DNA of 64,000 nucleotides from Liquidambar formosana (lineage: Eukaryota > Streptophyta > Magnoliopsida > Saxifragales > Altingiaceae): positions 34,678,371-34,742,370 of the forward strand of contig CM077823.1 of assembly GCA_039720395.1 (NCBI GenBank). The letters are read 5' to 3'. This document shows, piece by piece, positions 1-9,191 of this stretch. The first letter of the stretch is position 1. Every line of letters starts with the position of its first letter. Made by a program: the position numbers and the translations under genes. A model generated the notes under the pieces. It worked only from the letters and a program-made list of their open reading frames with translations, was not told where the DNA came from and made no database searches.

Positions 1-107
1 CATCATGTTGCACACATAGAATCTGCCACGAAATTAATGATTGGGTTTCTTTTGTTAAGCTTGAATGAATTTTTTAAATTCAGTAACTATAATTGTTTGT
101 GGAGCTT
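1..107 (+). pseudogene. Truncated type 2 alpha-amylase copy, intron 2 remnant
   Basis: The first ~107 bases match the start of intron 2 of the type 2 amylase copies, for example 30,306-30,412 of copy B and 43,213-43,319 of copy D. The shared stretch includes the run just after the exon 2 donor and the CAGTAACTATAATTGTTTGT segment. Similarity stops abruptly after GGAGCTT. No amylase exon 3 or exon 4 follows anywhere before 25,492. The window therefore opens inside an amylase gene whose downstream half has been replaced or removed. Exons 1-2 of this copy would lie to the left of the window. Confidence 0.75.
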
Positions 108-1621
108 AAATATTATAAATGTTAACCCTAGATATATACTTTCTAACTTGTTTGAGTTTTACACTTACAATCCGTTGGTAACATTCTAAAATTATTTTAA
201 CTGATCTGTTTCGTTACTTATTTCAGACTTCCACTGGAGCTCATCTACATGTGCCAATGCAGGTTCTATACCTATAGTATTGCTGCCCTCCTTACCTGGG
301 AGACTCGAAGGAGTGATTTCTCTGTGATGATGTCGCATCATGTAATCACTGTTATTTTGATTGGGACCTCATACACTACAGGGTAAAACTCTAGTTTGTG
401 TTTATGTACCCTTGATTTTTTAAACTAGTCAATAGTACATTACATAACTTTAGATGCTTCTGTATCTTTATCATTGTCATTTCATATTGGATTCCATGCA
501 ATAGATTTTGTTGGATCCCCATGGTTAATTTGGGCTAGAATTGTTGTTGAATTTGTTAGTTTTGTTGTTAATTTTTAGTCTGAATGAGTTGAAACTGTGA
601 ATTAATCTAAAACGGTAACTACCAATTTTAAGAATTTCAACTGAAGGAGTGTCTCCTTTAATACCATTTGAGTTGTCTAAGATGTCCATGTATACTAGTA
701 TGCTGAACTCGGGGAAGTTTACTACAAGCTTGTGGCATATTGACGTTTGCCAAGAGCCAAGTGGTCTACTAATGTCACATGTGTACATGTGCCAAATTTG
801 ACAATGATAATTTATGATCCTTCAGTAAGACTACCTAGATTTTTTGATGTTCACCAGGTCTTTATGCTCTGCAAGTACCATACCACGTGTTTTAGAGGTA
901 AAACATGTGGTGAGATGTTTGCGCAAAATTTAATATGAGATGTTTGCCATGAATCTCCTTACCCTATGGGTTTAAATGCCTGTATGTTACACATTCTCAT
1001 GCTATTTTACTTTAGGACAAATATTTTTTGTTTGGGCATTATAGAGGGGGGAAAACATCTTTTTATAATGGGGACATTTGAAAGGTGAGTCAGAAAATTA
1101 TAATGTGAATAATCTTCTTATTGACACTAACAATAGCCACTGGATCAGTGCCTAATTCTATCTCATTAAATTTTTCATTATGTATTAGTAAGAAGCAGGC
1201 CTTTTCTTGATCCATGAAATGAATTAAGGGATTTCAGAAGGCTAAACATGAAGTAAGGGTCTGTTTGGGAATTTCGGGAACTGGATCAAGCTAGGTTCAC
1301 TTCCTTAATGCCTATTTAGATTTTAAATAAACCAACTCATAGCTTCTTTAAATAAAAATAAAAATAAAAAAACCCCTATGTAAGCCTTGTTTTTTTTTTT
1401 TGTATGAGGCTGAACAGATATACATAAAAAATTAGAGTTACCAAACATTGATGAAATAAAAACCAGTCATATACATCCTTAGCTGGCCCTTTTTTTTATT
1501 TATTTACCCAAATGGCTTTAAAAATTCTAATTTGACATAAAAACAAAGGATTCAGAAGGATAAGTTATTCAAAGAAAGCTGTAATTATCAAGAACAAAGA
1601 TATGGTTCCTGTGGATATGAT
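108..1621. other. Non-amylase DNA around a ceramide synthase exon; otherwise AT-rich with no gene seen
   Basis: After the amylase similarity ends, this stretch holds one recognisable exon (227-382, listed separately). The rest reads as intron-like, T-rich DNA with homopolymer runs, for example around 1,388 and 1,490. The short open frames here have no recognisable domain, and I could not identify the next exon of the ceramide synthase gene. The right-hand limit is where Gypsy LTR-like sequence begins and is approximate. Confidence 0.5.
227..382 (+). pseudogene. LAG1/LOH-type ceramide synthase exon fragment
   Basis: Translation in the frame beginning at 228 gives a segment containing YMCQCRFYTYSIAALL, then TWETRRSDF, then VMMSHHVITVILIG. 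This is the conserved core of the TLC domain of plant LAG1 homologues (ceramide synthases), ER membrane enzymes that N-acylate sphingoid bases. The exon is bounded by a plausible acceptor (TTTCAG, 221-226) and donor (GGTAAAAC, 381-388), so it looks like genomic exon structure and not a processed copy. Next to ELIYM the sequence appears shorter than in relatives. The exons normally expected after it (FFRIG onward) were not found within 383-1,620. With an amylase intron to its left and a Gypsy LTR to its right, it is a gene fragment, not a working gene. The family call is firm; the exact paralogue is not assigned. Confidence 0.8.
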
Positions 1622-2343
1622 GGCTTTTGAGGCCGCATGCTCGACACGTGTCAAGCGCAGAGACACCCTAAAGAATGGCCCCCTAGCCATGGGTTACCCA
1701 ACACGTGCATAGCACGTGACCTCGGGATAAAAGTAAGGAAGGCCCCGAGGTGCTCACATAAACAAGCATGTGACGGAGGAAACACACGGGTCACAAGGGG
1801 AACTTCGCCAAGGAAGCCTCCTTTAACATTGGAACTCCACGAAGCCATGCTTCTAAGAGAGAACCTGGAGGATAGGTTACCTCGAGAATGAAATCTCGTG
1901 AGAGGTCATCCTCTGAACGTAAAGACCACCGCGACAACCGAATGGGGAGTAAGGGACTGATACGGTTAGGAGGGCCAAGACTAGGAAGGACTAGGTCATG
2001 AAGGGAGAAGCTGAGGATGTCTCAAGGAGCGATTCTCCCTCGTGTGATCTCACCCACTTTTGAGACAACTTGGATAGCATTAAATGCCTAGCATAGGTTT
2101 AGTTGGGTCAGGATAATACATTGACACCAGCAGGACAAGACCTTGCATAGAGCTCTTCGGAACCCAAGGGAATGAAGTGACTATTCACTGGTCACAAGGG
2201 CAGGAACTAGGACCGCATGCTAGTGCATTAAATGGCATTAAATGCCCTCAGTAGGATATTAGCTAGCTTCTGATGTGTCACTTCAAGCAGGACCCACGAA
2301 TAGTCACACCACCCCTTTCTATAAGATCACGTCACGACTTCAC

Positions 2344-2350
2344 TATAAAA
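2344..2350 (+). promoter_or_regulatory. TATA box of the Gypsy LTR
   Basis: TATAAAA in the context CACTATAAAAGGAGG, about 340 bp before the presumed primer binding site. This is a usual arrangement for a plant Gypsy LTR promoter. Activity is unlikely in such a broken element. Confidence 0.5.
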
Positions 2351-2903
2351 GGAGGACTTATGTTTCATAAAGGGGTGGTTCCCCCAAAAAAGAAGGAGAG
2401 AAAAGAAAAGGAAGAAGCAAAAAGAGTGAAGAACGATAGCAAAATCGTTCACTAAGAAGAACAAACCAACAGTGGTACAGAATTCACAATCTTTTCTTTA
2501 GAGAAAAGACAGAGAGCTACTTTATGATCCAAGTCTCATAGAGTCCCAACGAGCCTCCCCTTACTCCATATCACTCACTTTACTCGTCCTGTTGGCCTGT
2601 CGATCTCCACAGTGTCACCACACGTGCCAACCTCACCATAGCACGATCATCTATAATGCACTCTCAAACTTATCCATCTATATTTGGCAACTCTACTGGG
2701 GAGGTAGCACGTGATGGTAATAACTCGATGAAACATCGACATCCCCAATCTTGTGGGTGAGGAGATCAACGAGTCTTGCTTTAGAGATAACCCTCTTGAT
2801 CCAACTACTAACCAAGTCCTATTGGAACCAGTCTTATGGTATACCCGCCAGCTTCGGCCTAGGAAACCTGACTCTCGTACCGGTCCCTACAGTGCCTCCG
2901 TTG

Positions 2904-2908
2904 GCCAT
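2904..2908. repeat. Target site duplication, left (GCCAT)
   Basis: GCCAT directly precedes the TG that starts the first Sirevirus LTR and is repeated at 20,732-20,736 after the CA that ends the third LTR. Five base pairs is the usual target duplication for Ty1/copia integrases. No equivalent duplication flanks the middle LTR. Confidence 0.9.
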
Positions 2909-3294
2909 TGTTGGCCTAAATGGTTTAATCCCCGAGGTTTTGATGATAACAATACATAATAAGATGTTTAAGGACTAATGAGCAGTTAAGTGATGAATCT
3001 AGACAGGTATCAAAGCCGCTAAATGGTTCAAGCACTTAAGGATCAAAATGCACAAAGCAAACAAAGCAAGACCATATGTAAGCAGCACAATGGATCCATC
3101 AATTGATCAAGAGCAATCAAGTTTTATCACAAGTCAATTTGTGACAACACTAGGAAAATCTTGTAAGATTGCTTTCAATCCTTGCTCACCAGTTGGAAGG
3201 GCTTAAAACATTGCAAATTCAATGACCTTAAAGACCTAAAAATGACGAACTGTTCAATAAGAAGGAAAGTTGTATTTTGTCTGAAATCAGGGAT

Positions 3295-3700
3295 TTTCAG
3301 ACGGCTGAAACAATGTTTCAGCCGGCTGAAAATGATGTTTCAGCAGGCTGAATCTTTTTCAGCAGGCTGAAAATGTTAACTCCTATAGAACACCCTCTCT
3401 GTATTTTTCAGACGGCTCTTTGAGCCGGCTGAAATTCAGTTTGAGCCGGCTGAAAGTTTGATCAGACGGCTGAAGGAGCAGGCTTGCTCACATGCCAAAT
3501 GTTAACCTCTCTGAAATTTTCAGCAGCCTTAATCAGACGGCTGAAATGACACTTCAGACGGCTGAAAGTCAGGTTTAAGACGGCTGAGAAATATGAACTT
3601 ATGTTCCTCTTCTACACCCTCTCTGGAATATTCAGTAGCCTCACTTAGACGGCTGAAAAGGATGTTTCAGACGGCTGAAATATTTTTCAGCCGGCTGAAA
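3295..3700 (+). repeat. Palindrome array in LTR 1
   Basis: About 14 copies of a short motif. The perfect form is the 16-bp palindrome TTTCAGCCGGCTGAAA (for example 3,316-3,331 and 3,685-3,700); the commoner half-changed form has CAGACGGCTGAAA. Copies are irregularly spaced. The array lies upstream of the LTR TATA box, where transcription-factor sites are expected. Palindromic LTR motifs are a known Sirevirus feature; the binding factor is not known to me. Confidence 0.85.
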
Positions 3701-3816
3701 ACCTCGGGAAAATTATAACGGCTAGTTTTTTAACGGATATTTGAAGCATTTATTGCCCACCAAACTTCTTTTCCCGGCATTTATTGTTCCAGAACGGCTA
3801 GTATGGACCCCTTGAG

Positions 3817-3824
3817 TATAAATA
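3817..3824 (+). promoter_or_regulatory. TATA box of LTR 1
   Basis: TATAAATA in the context CCTTGAGTATAAATACAAGG, about 115 bp downstream of the palindrome array. It is the likely promoter for the genomic transcript, which would start roughly 25-35 bp downstream. Confidence 0.75.
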
Positions 3825-4351
3825 CAAGGCTTGAGCTCATTTATGAGCATTCATTGAGCTAAAACAAGAAAATCAATTACAAGCCCTAATTCCTCTTGTG
3901 AGCATTCATTGAAATCAATCAATAGCTGAAGTGTGCCTTCATTTTGCTGTGTATTTACTCTTTGAGAGAGCCTTCTTTGTACACAAAATCATCTCCAAAT
4001 ACTTTGTATCAAAAGGGTTGTGAATACCCTCACTTGTAAGCACTTGAGAAGAGTGCATTTGGCTAAGTGTTGGTGAAGAACACTCAAGTTGTAAAGGTTT
4101 GCTGCTCCACCTTGAAGGAGAGTGATAGTGGATTGGTGAATCCTCAAGCGCGCTCTTGAGGCGAGGACGTAGGCGGGAGGCCGAACCTCGTTATATCGTT
4201 TGCATTCTTCTTCCCTTAATCTCTTTATTATTGCATTGTCTTACATTTAATTTTGCTTGCAATAATCTGAGTTTAGTTTGCTATAATTTTTTTTAATTGG
4301 CCAATAACCCTATTCACCCCCCCTCTAGGGTTATTCACTTGGGACTACAAT

Positions 4352-4363
4352 TGGTATCAGAGC
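4352..4363 (+). other. Primer binding site, initiator tRNA-Met type (copy 1)
   Basis: TGGTATCAGAGC lies two bases after the end of LTR 1. It is complementary to the 3' end of plant initiator methionine tRNA, the usual primer of Ty1/copia elements. Confidence 0.92.
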
Positions 4364-4405
4364 CCAACCTCTAGCATTTGACATATTTGTCTTGCGAGGA
4401 ACGAT

Positions 4406-7400
4406 ATGGCCAACTATAGTGGTAACGGATTCTCCGAAGGACAATCGTCCAATAGACCACCACTTTTCAATGGAGATGCATCTCTCTACAATTTTTGGAA
4501 AATTAGAATGCAAATCTTTATTCAATCCACTAGCTATGAGCTGTGGAACATTACTTCTAAGGGTCCTTTAATCCCTACTAAAGTGGTAGATGGAGTTACA
4601 CTTCCTAAAGTACCACAAGAATACACCACAGCTGATCACAAGTCCCTAGAACTTAATTCCAAAGCCATTGGGCTGTTATATTGTGCTCTAACTAATGATG
4701 AGTTTAGCAAAATCTCTAGGTGCACTAGTGCCAAAGAGATATGGGATACATTGGAGGTTACCTATGAAGGAACATCTCAAGTAAAAGAAGCTAAAATTAA
4801 CATGCTTGTTTGTGAATATGAAATGTTCAAAATGAAAAAAGATGAATCTATTAGAGATATGTTTGCTAGATTTAATGCTATTATCAATCCCTTGAGTTCT
4901 CTTGGAAAAACTTACACTAACTCCGAATTGGTGAGAAAAATTCTTAGGAGCTTGCCTAAGCAATGGGATGTCCTCACCACAACTCTACTTCAATCAAAGG
5001 AGCTATCATCAATGACCTTGAGTGATCTTGATGGCAACTTAGTCACACAAGAACTCGCATTCAAAGCTCGTGAAATTGATGAAGGAAAGACTTCCAAGAG
5101 TATGGCTCTCAAAGCCTCACAAGATGAAGAAGAAACACCAAGTGAAGAATGTGAAAATGAGGAAGATGAAGACATTGCTTTCATTTCTCACAAGCTCAAA
5201 AGGTTCTTTTCTAGAAGAAATCAAGGAAGGAGATTCAACAAGGGAGACTCCTCCAAAAGAATTCCAAATAGAGGAGAGACTTCAAATAGAGAACCTCAAG
5301 TGTGTTTTGAATGTAAGAAGCCCGGGCATATCAAGATAAATTGCCCCCAACTCAACAACAACTACAACAAGACGAGCCACAACAACAACAACTTCAAGGA
5401 CAATAGAAAATTCAAGAAGAAGGCTTTCACCGTCACTTGGGATGATGAAGCAAATAGTGATGAAGAAGATGAGGAGGCTTCATGCGATCAAGAAGTTGCA
5501 AACTTTTGTCTCATGGCAAAAGAAGACGAGGTATGCTTGAAGTCCTCAAGTAATGAGAAATGGTTTCTTGATAGCGGTTGCTCAAGGCATATGACGGGTG
5601 ATAGATCCAAGTTCGTCTCTTTGAAGCCCAAGGATGGCGGCTACGTGACATTTGGAGACAATGCCAAGGGTAAGATAATTGGCATTGGAAAGGTTGGTAA
5701 GAATTCCCCACTTTGTGTTGAAAATGTTTTGTTAGTTGATGGCTTAAAGCATAATCTCCTTAGCATTAGTCAATTATGTGATAAAGGCTATAGAGTTACT
5801 TTTAAATCAAATAAATGCATAATTGAGGATGATGATAAGACCCTATTCGTTGCATATAGGATTGGTAACATCTATGCTATAGAGTTTGAAGAAATCGCAT
5901 TACAAAATGTACATTGCTTCTCCGCTTTAAATGAAAATCATTGGTTATGGCATAGAAGGCTTGGACATGCTAGCATGGATTTGATTTCAAAACTTTCTAG
6001 GCATGAACTAGTTAGAGGTTTACCAAAAGCAAAGTTTTCAAAAGATGGTGTTTGTAGTGCATGCCAATTTGGAAAACAAACCAAGTCTTCTTTTAAAACA
6101 AAATCTCATATTTCAACTACTAGACCTTTGCAACTCATTCATATGGACTTATTTGGACCCATTGCTATTGCAAGTCTTGGAGGGAAGCATTATGCATTTG
6201 TGATTGTTGATGACTACTCTAGATATACATGGGTGTTCTTCCTTGCACATAAAGATGAGACTCATGCTACATTTATTGCATATTGTAGAAGAGTCCAAAA
6301 TGAGAAAGGCTATACCATTACACATGTTAGGAGTGATAGGGGGAGCGAATTTGTCAATAAAGATATTGAACAATATTGTAACGAAAATGGTTTTGATCAT
6401 AATTTCTCCGCTCCTAGAACTCCTCAACAAAATGGTGTGGTTGAAAGAAAGAATAGAACTCTTGAAGAAATGTCTAGAACCATGCTTAATGAACATTCCT
6501 TGCCTCAATACTTTTGGGCCGAAGCCGTTAACACCGCATGCTATGTTATGAATCGAGTGCTATTAAGATCTAAACTTGGTAAAACTCCCTATGAATTATG
6601 GAATGATAAGAAGCCTAACATAGGTTACTTTAGAGTTTTTGGTTGTAAATGCTTTATATTAAATGATAGAGATAAACTTTCCAAATTTGATTCTAAATCC
6701 GATGAAGGTGTGTTTCTTGGTTATTCTATGAAGAGCAAAGCATATAGGGTGTTTAATAAGAGAACTTTAACCGTTCAAGAATCAATGCATGTTGTATTTG
6801 ATGAAACTAACCCACTTGCTCCCAAGAGAAATGTGGATGATGATGATATAGGTACAAGCTTGCAAGAACAAGTTGAGAACTTGAATCTTAATGACAAGCA
6901 AGATCCACAAGGCAAAGACAAAGAGAAGGAAGAAGATGAAGTCATTGAAATCAAGAAACCGGAAAAAGAAATAGAAATTGAAGACACTCCACTTCATCCG
7001 GATGTCACCAAGACTTGGAAATTTGTGAGGAATCATCCTAAGGATCAAATCCTAGGTGAACCCTCACGTGGGGTAAGAACTCGTTCTTCCATGAGAAATA
7101 TATGTGATCATCTTGCATTTTTATCTCAAATTGAACCTAAGAACATAAATGAAGCCGAAAGTGATGAATCTTGGATACTAGCTATGCAAGAAGAGCTTAA
7201 CCAATTTGAAAGGAACAAAGTTTGGACCTTAGTTCCTAGACCACATGACCATGGTGTAATAGGCACCAAGTGGGTATATAGAAACAAGAAGGATGAATCG
7301 GGCACCATTGTAAGAAACAAGGCACGTCTAGTTGCCCAAGGTTTCAATCAACAAGAAGGCATTGATTATGATGAAACATATGCACCAGTTGCTAGACTTG

Positions 7401-8665
7401 AAGCCATTAGGATGTTACTTGCATTTGCATGTCATAAAGATTTCAAATTATTTCAAATGGATGTCAAGAGTGCCTTTTTAAATGGTTTTATTGAAGAGGA
7501 AGTTTATGTTGAACAACCTCCCGGTTTTGAAAGTCATGAATTTCCAAACCACGTATTTAAATTATCAAAAGCTTTGTATGGGTTGAAACAAGCTCCTAGA
7601 GCTTGGTATGAGAGACTTAGTGGTTTCCTAATCAAAAACGGTTTCAAAAGAGGAAAACTTGACACCACACTTTTTATCAAAACCATTGATAAGGACATGC
7701 TTATTATTCAAATATATGTTGATGACATTATTTTTGGTTCTACTAATGTAAGTTTATGTGAGGATTTTGCTAAAGTCATGCAAGAAGAATTTGAAATGAG
7801 CATGATGGGCGAACTCAATTTCTTCCTTGGATTACAAATCAAGCAAACAAAGGAAGGAACCTTCTTAAATCAATCCAAATATGTCAAAGATTTAATCAAG
7901 AAGTATGGATTGGAAGATGGAAGGAATTTCGCCACACCAATGAGCACCTCCATCAAACTCGAGAAAGATGAGAAAGGTAAATGCGTGGATCAAAAGAAAT
8001 ACCGAGGTATGATTGGTAGTTTACTTTATCTCACCGCTAGTAGACCGGATATTATGTATAGTGTATGTTTGTGTGCTAGATATCAATCATGTCCTAAAGA
8101 ATCTCACATGCTTGCTGTTAAACGCATATTTAAATATCTTAGTGGCTCTATCAATCTTGGCATATGGTATCCTAAATTCACATCATTTGACATGCTTAGT
8201 TATTCCGATGCGGACTTTGCCGGATGCAAAGATGGTCGCAAAAGCACAAGTGGGACTTGTCATTTTCTTGGACATTCCCTAGTTTCTTGGTTTAGCAAGA
8301 AACAAACTTCGGTTGCTCTTTCCACAGCCGAGGCCGAGTATTTGGCAGCCGGAAGTTGTTGTGCACAAGTGTTGTACATGAAACAACAACTTGAGGACTT
8401 TGGATTGCATTATGATCATATTCCCATAAAATGCGATAATACAAGTGCAATTAATCTCACTAAAAATCCCATTCAGCACTCACGAACCAAACATATTGAA
8501 ATAAGACATCATTTTATAAGAGATCATGTTCAAAGAGGAGATGTTGAAATTGAATTTGTTGGAACCGAACATCAATTGGCGGACATTTTTACAAAACCAC
8601 TTCAAGAGGATAGATTTAATTTCATTAAACGTGAACTTGGCATGTGTTTAAGTGATGATATATGA
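4406..8665 (+). CDS. Sirevirus gag-pol polyprotein, copy 1
   Basis: Intact 1,419-aa single ORF. Domains in order: a copia gag region (about residues 15-230); an acidic and lysine-rich linker; one CCHC zinc knuckle starting CFECKKPGH at about 299; an aspartic protease with the DSG motif in WFLDSGCSRHM at about 386; an integrase zinc-binding HHCC segment from about 511; the integrase core with Asp at about 581, Asp at about 642 and Glu at about 678; a copia-type reverse transcriptase from about 937 with YVDDI at about 1,104; and RNase H from about 1,265 (YSDADFAG). It ends in the usual HQLADIFTKPL region. The product should be cleaved by its own protease and mediate retrotransposition. The start is the first ATG, 42 bp after the primer site. 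There is no stop or frameshift between gag and pol. All catalytic motifs are present, so the copy looks coding-competent. Confidence 0.95.
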   Translation: MANYSGNGFSEGQSSNRPPLFNGDASLYNFWKIRMQIFIQSTSYELWNITSKGPLIPTKVVDGVTLPKVPQEYTTADHKSLELNSKAIGLLYCALTNDEFSKISRCTSAKEIWDTLEVTYEGTSQVKEAKINMLVCEYEMFKMKKDESIRDMFARFNAIINPLSSLGKTYTNSELVRKILRSLPKQWDVLTTTLLQSKELSSMTLSDLDGNLVTQELAFKAREIDEGKTSKSMALKASQDEEETPSEECENEEDEDIAFISHKLKRFFSRRNQGRRFNKGDSSKRIPNRGETSNREPQVCFECKKPGHIKINCPQLNNNYNKTSHNNNNFKDNRKFKKKAFTVTWDDEANSDEEDEEASCDQEVANFCLMAKEDEVCLKSSSNEKWFLDSGCSRHMTGDRSKFVSLKPKDGGYVTFGDNAKGKIIGIGKVGKNSPLCVENVLLVDGLKHNLLSISQLCDKGYRVTFKSNKCIIEDDDKTLFVAYRIGNIYAIEFEEIALQNVHCFSALNENHWLWHRRLGHASMDLISKLSRHELVRGLPKAKFSKDGVCSACQFGKQTKSSFKTKSHISTTRPLQLIHMDLFGPIAIASLGGKHYAFVIVDDYSRYTWVFFLAHKDETHATFIAYCRRVQNEKGYTITHVRSDRGSEFVNKDIEQYCNENGFDHNFSAPRTPQQNGVVERKNRTLEEMSRTMLNEHSLPQYFWAEAVNTACYVMNRVLLRSKLGKTPYELWNDKKPNIGYFRVFGCKCFILNDRDKLSKFDSKSDEGVFLGYSMKSKAYRVFNKRTLTVQESMHVVFDETNPLAPKRNVDDDDIGTSLQEQVENLNLNDKQDPQGKDKEKEEDEVIEIKKPEKEIEIEDTPLHPDVTKTWKFVRNHPKDQILGEPSRGVRTRSSMRNICDHLAFLSQIEPKNINEAESDESWILAMQEELNQFERNKVWTLVPRPHDHGVIGTKWVYRNKKDESGTIVRNKARLVAQGFNQQEGIDYDETYAPVARLEAIRMLLAFACHKDFKLFQMDVKSAFLNGFIEEEVYVEQPPGFESHEFPNHVFKLSKALYGLKQAPRAWYERLSGFLIKNGFKRGKLDTTLFIKTIDKDMLIIQIYVDDIIFGSTNVSLCEDFAKVMQEEFEMSMMGELNFFLGLQIKQTKEGTFLNQSKYVKDLIKKYGLEDGRNFATPMSTSIKLEKDEKGKCVDQKKYRGMIGSLLYLTASRPDIMYSVCLCARYQSCPKESHMLAVKRIFKYLSGSINLGIWYPKFTSFDMLSYSDADFAGCKDGRKSTSGTCHFLGHSLVSWFSKKQTSVALSTAEAEYLAAGSCCAQVLYMKQQLEDFGLHYDHIPIKCDNTSAINLTKNPIQHSRTKHIEIRHHFIRDHVQRGDVEIEFVGTEHQLADIFTKPLQEDRFNFIKRELGMCLSDDI

Positions 8666-9191
8666 AAACATGTTCATGATAATGATTTTCTGCACCTTGA
8701 ATTTTTTTATTTTCTGTCTGATATTTTCAGACGGCTGAAAGTTATTTCAGCCGGCTGAAAATTGTTTCAGACGGCTGACTCACTCAGTCAGACGGCTGAA
8801 ATCCCTGCATCTGAACATTTTTTTTGGTGCTCTCTGACTTTTTCAGACGGCTTACTTCAGCCGGCTGAAAAATGGAGAAGACGTCCGAAAGAGTACTTTA
8901 AGACGGCTGACTGAATGATTCAGCCGGCTGAATGAGGGTCTCTTGATCAACCCATTTTATGGTTATCTGGTTTTCTCAGACGGATGATTAAGCCGGCTGA
9001 TATGCTATCCAAGCCGACCCAAAGAAGGATTTCAGACGGCTGATAAACCCTTCAGCCGGCTGAAACTGTCGGGGTATATAAACTTTTTAAAGCCCTAAAC
9101 AGTGATTTTTCAAATTCCCTTTCGCGGCTTTCACTGTTCTTCTCCTTCTCTCTTCCTCACTGCAACCAAACCCTAAATCTAACCTTCTCCC
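8666..9191 (+). promoter_or_regulatory. Pol-ORF2 spacer with second palindrome array (copy 1)
   Basis: This 526-bp gap follows the pol stop. Between 8,725 and 9,065 it carries about 12 copies of the same motif seen in the LTRs, including perfect TTTCAGCCGGCTGAAA at 8,745-8,760. A TATA box follows 9 bp later, then a C/T-rich leader and the ATG of the second ORF. The two ORFs are in different frames, so simple read-through of the pol stop cannot produce a fusion. The layout suggests an internal promoter built like the LTR promoter. Confidence 0.7.
9075..9082 (+). promoter_or_regulatory. Candidate internal TATA box for ORF2 (copy 1)
   Basis: TATATAAA in the context GGGGTATATAAACT, directly downstream of the palindrome array and about 110 bp before the ORF2 ATG. 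The intervening leader is pyrimidine-rich, as in many plant 5' UTRs. No transcript evidence is available here. Confidence 0.6.

Larger units (their letters stand above)
1622..2908 (+). mobile_element. Gypsy LTR retrotransposon, left part (5' LTR and leader)
   Basis: GC-richer than its surroundings. It contains a TATA box (TATAAAA, 2,344-2,350) in an LTR-like setting. It also contains TTTGGCAACTCTACTGGGGA at about 2,682-2,701, which resembles the primer binding site region that follows the 5' LTR of many plant Gypsy elements. The LTR would then run from about 1,622 to about 2,681; its exact ends are not clear. After the primer site a leader reads toward a gag region. At 2,908 it is interrupted by the Sirevirus array, and it resumes at 20,737. 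No 3' LTR is visible in the window. The element is decayed and partial. Confidence 0.6.
2909..4349 (+). repeat. Sirevirus LTR 1 (5' LTR)
   Basis: 1,441 bp, starting TGTTGGCCTAAATGG and ending TTCACTTGGGACTACA, the expected TG...CA ends. Its U3 part carries the palindrome array (3,295-3,700) followed by a TATA box at 3,817. The primer binding site follows its end directly. It appears identical to LTR 2. Confidence 0.95.

Noticed and set aside
3182..3370. 62-aa open frame in each LTR
   Set aside because: It runs through the palindrome repeats, has no family features and exists only because the repeats lack stops.
3295..3700. Regular-looking short palindromic repeats resembling a CRISPR array
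   Set aside because: Spacing is irregular, repeats vary, and they lie in the U3 of an LTR retrotransposon in plant DNA; they are promoter-type motifs.
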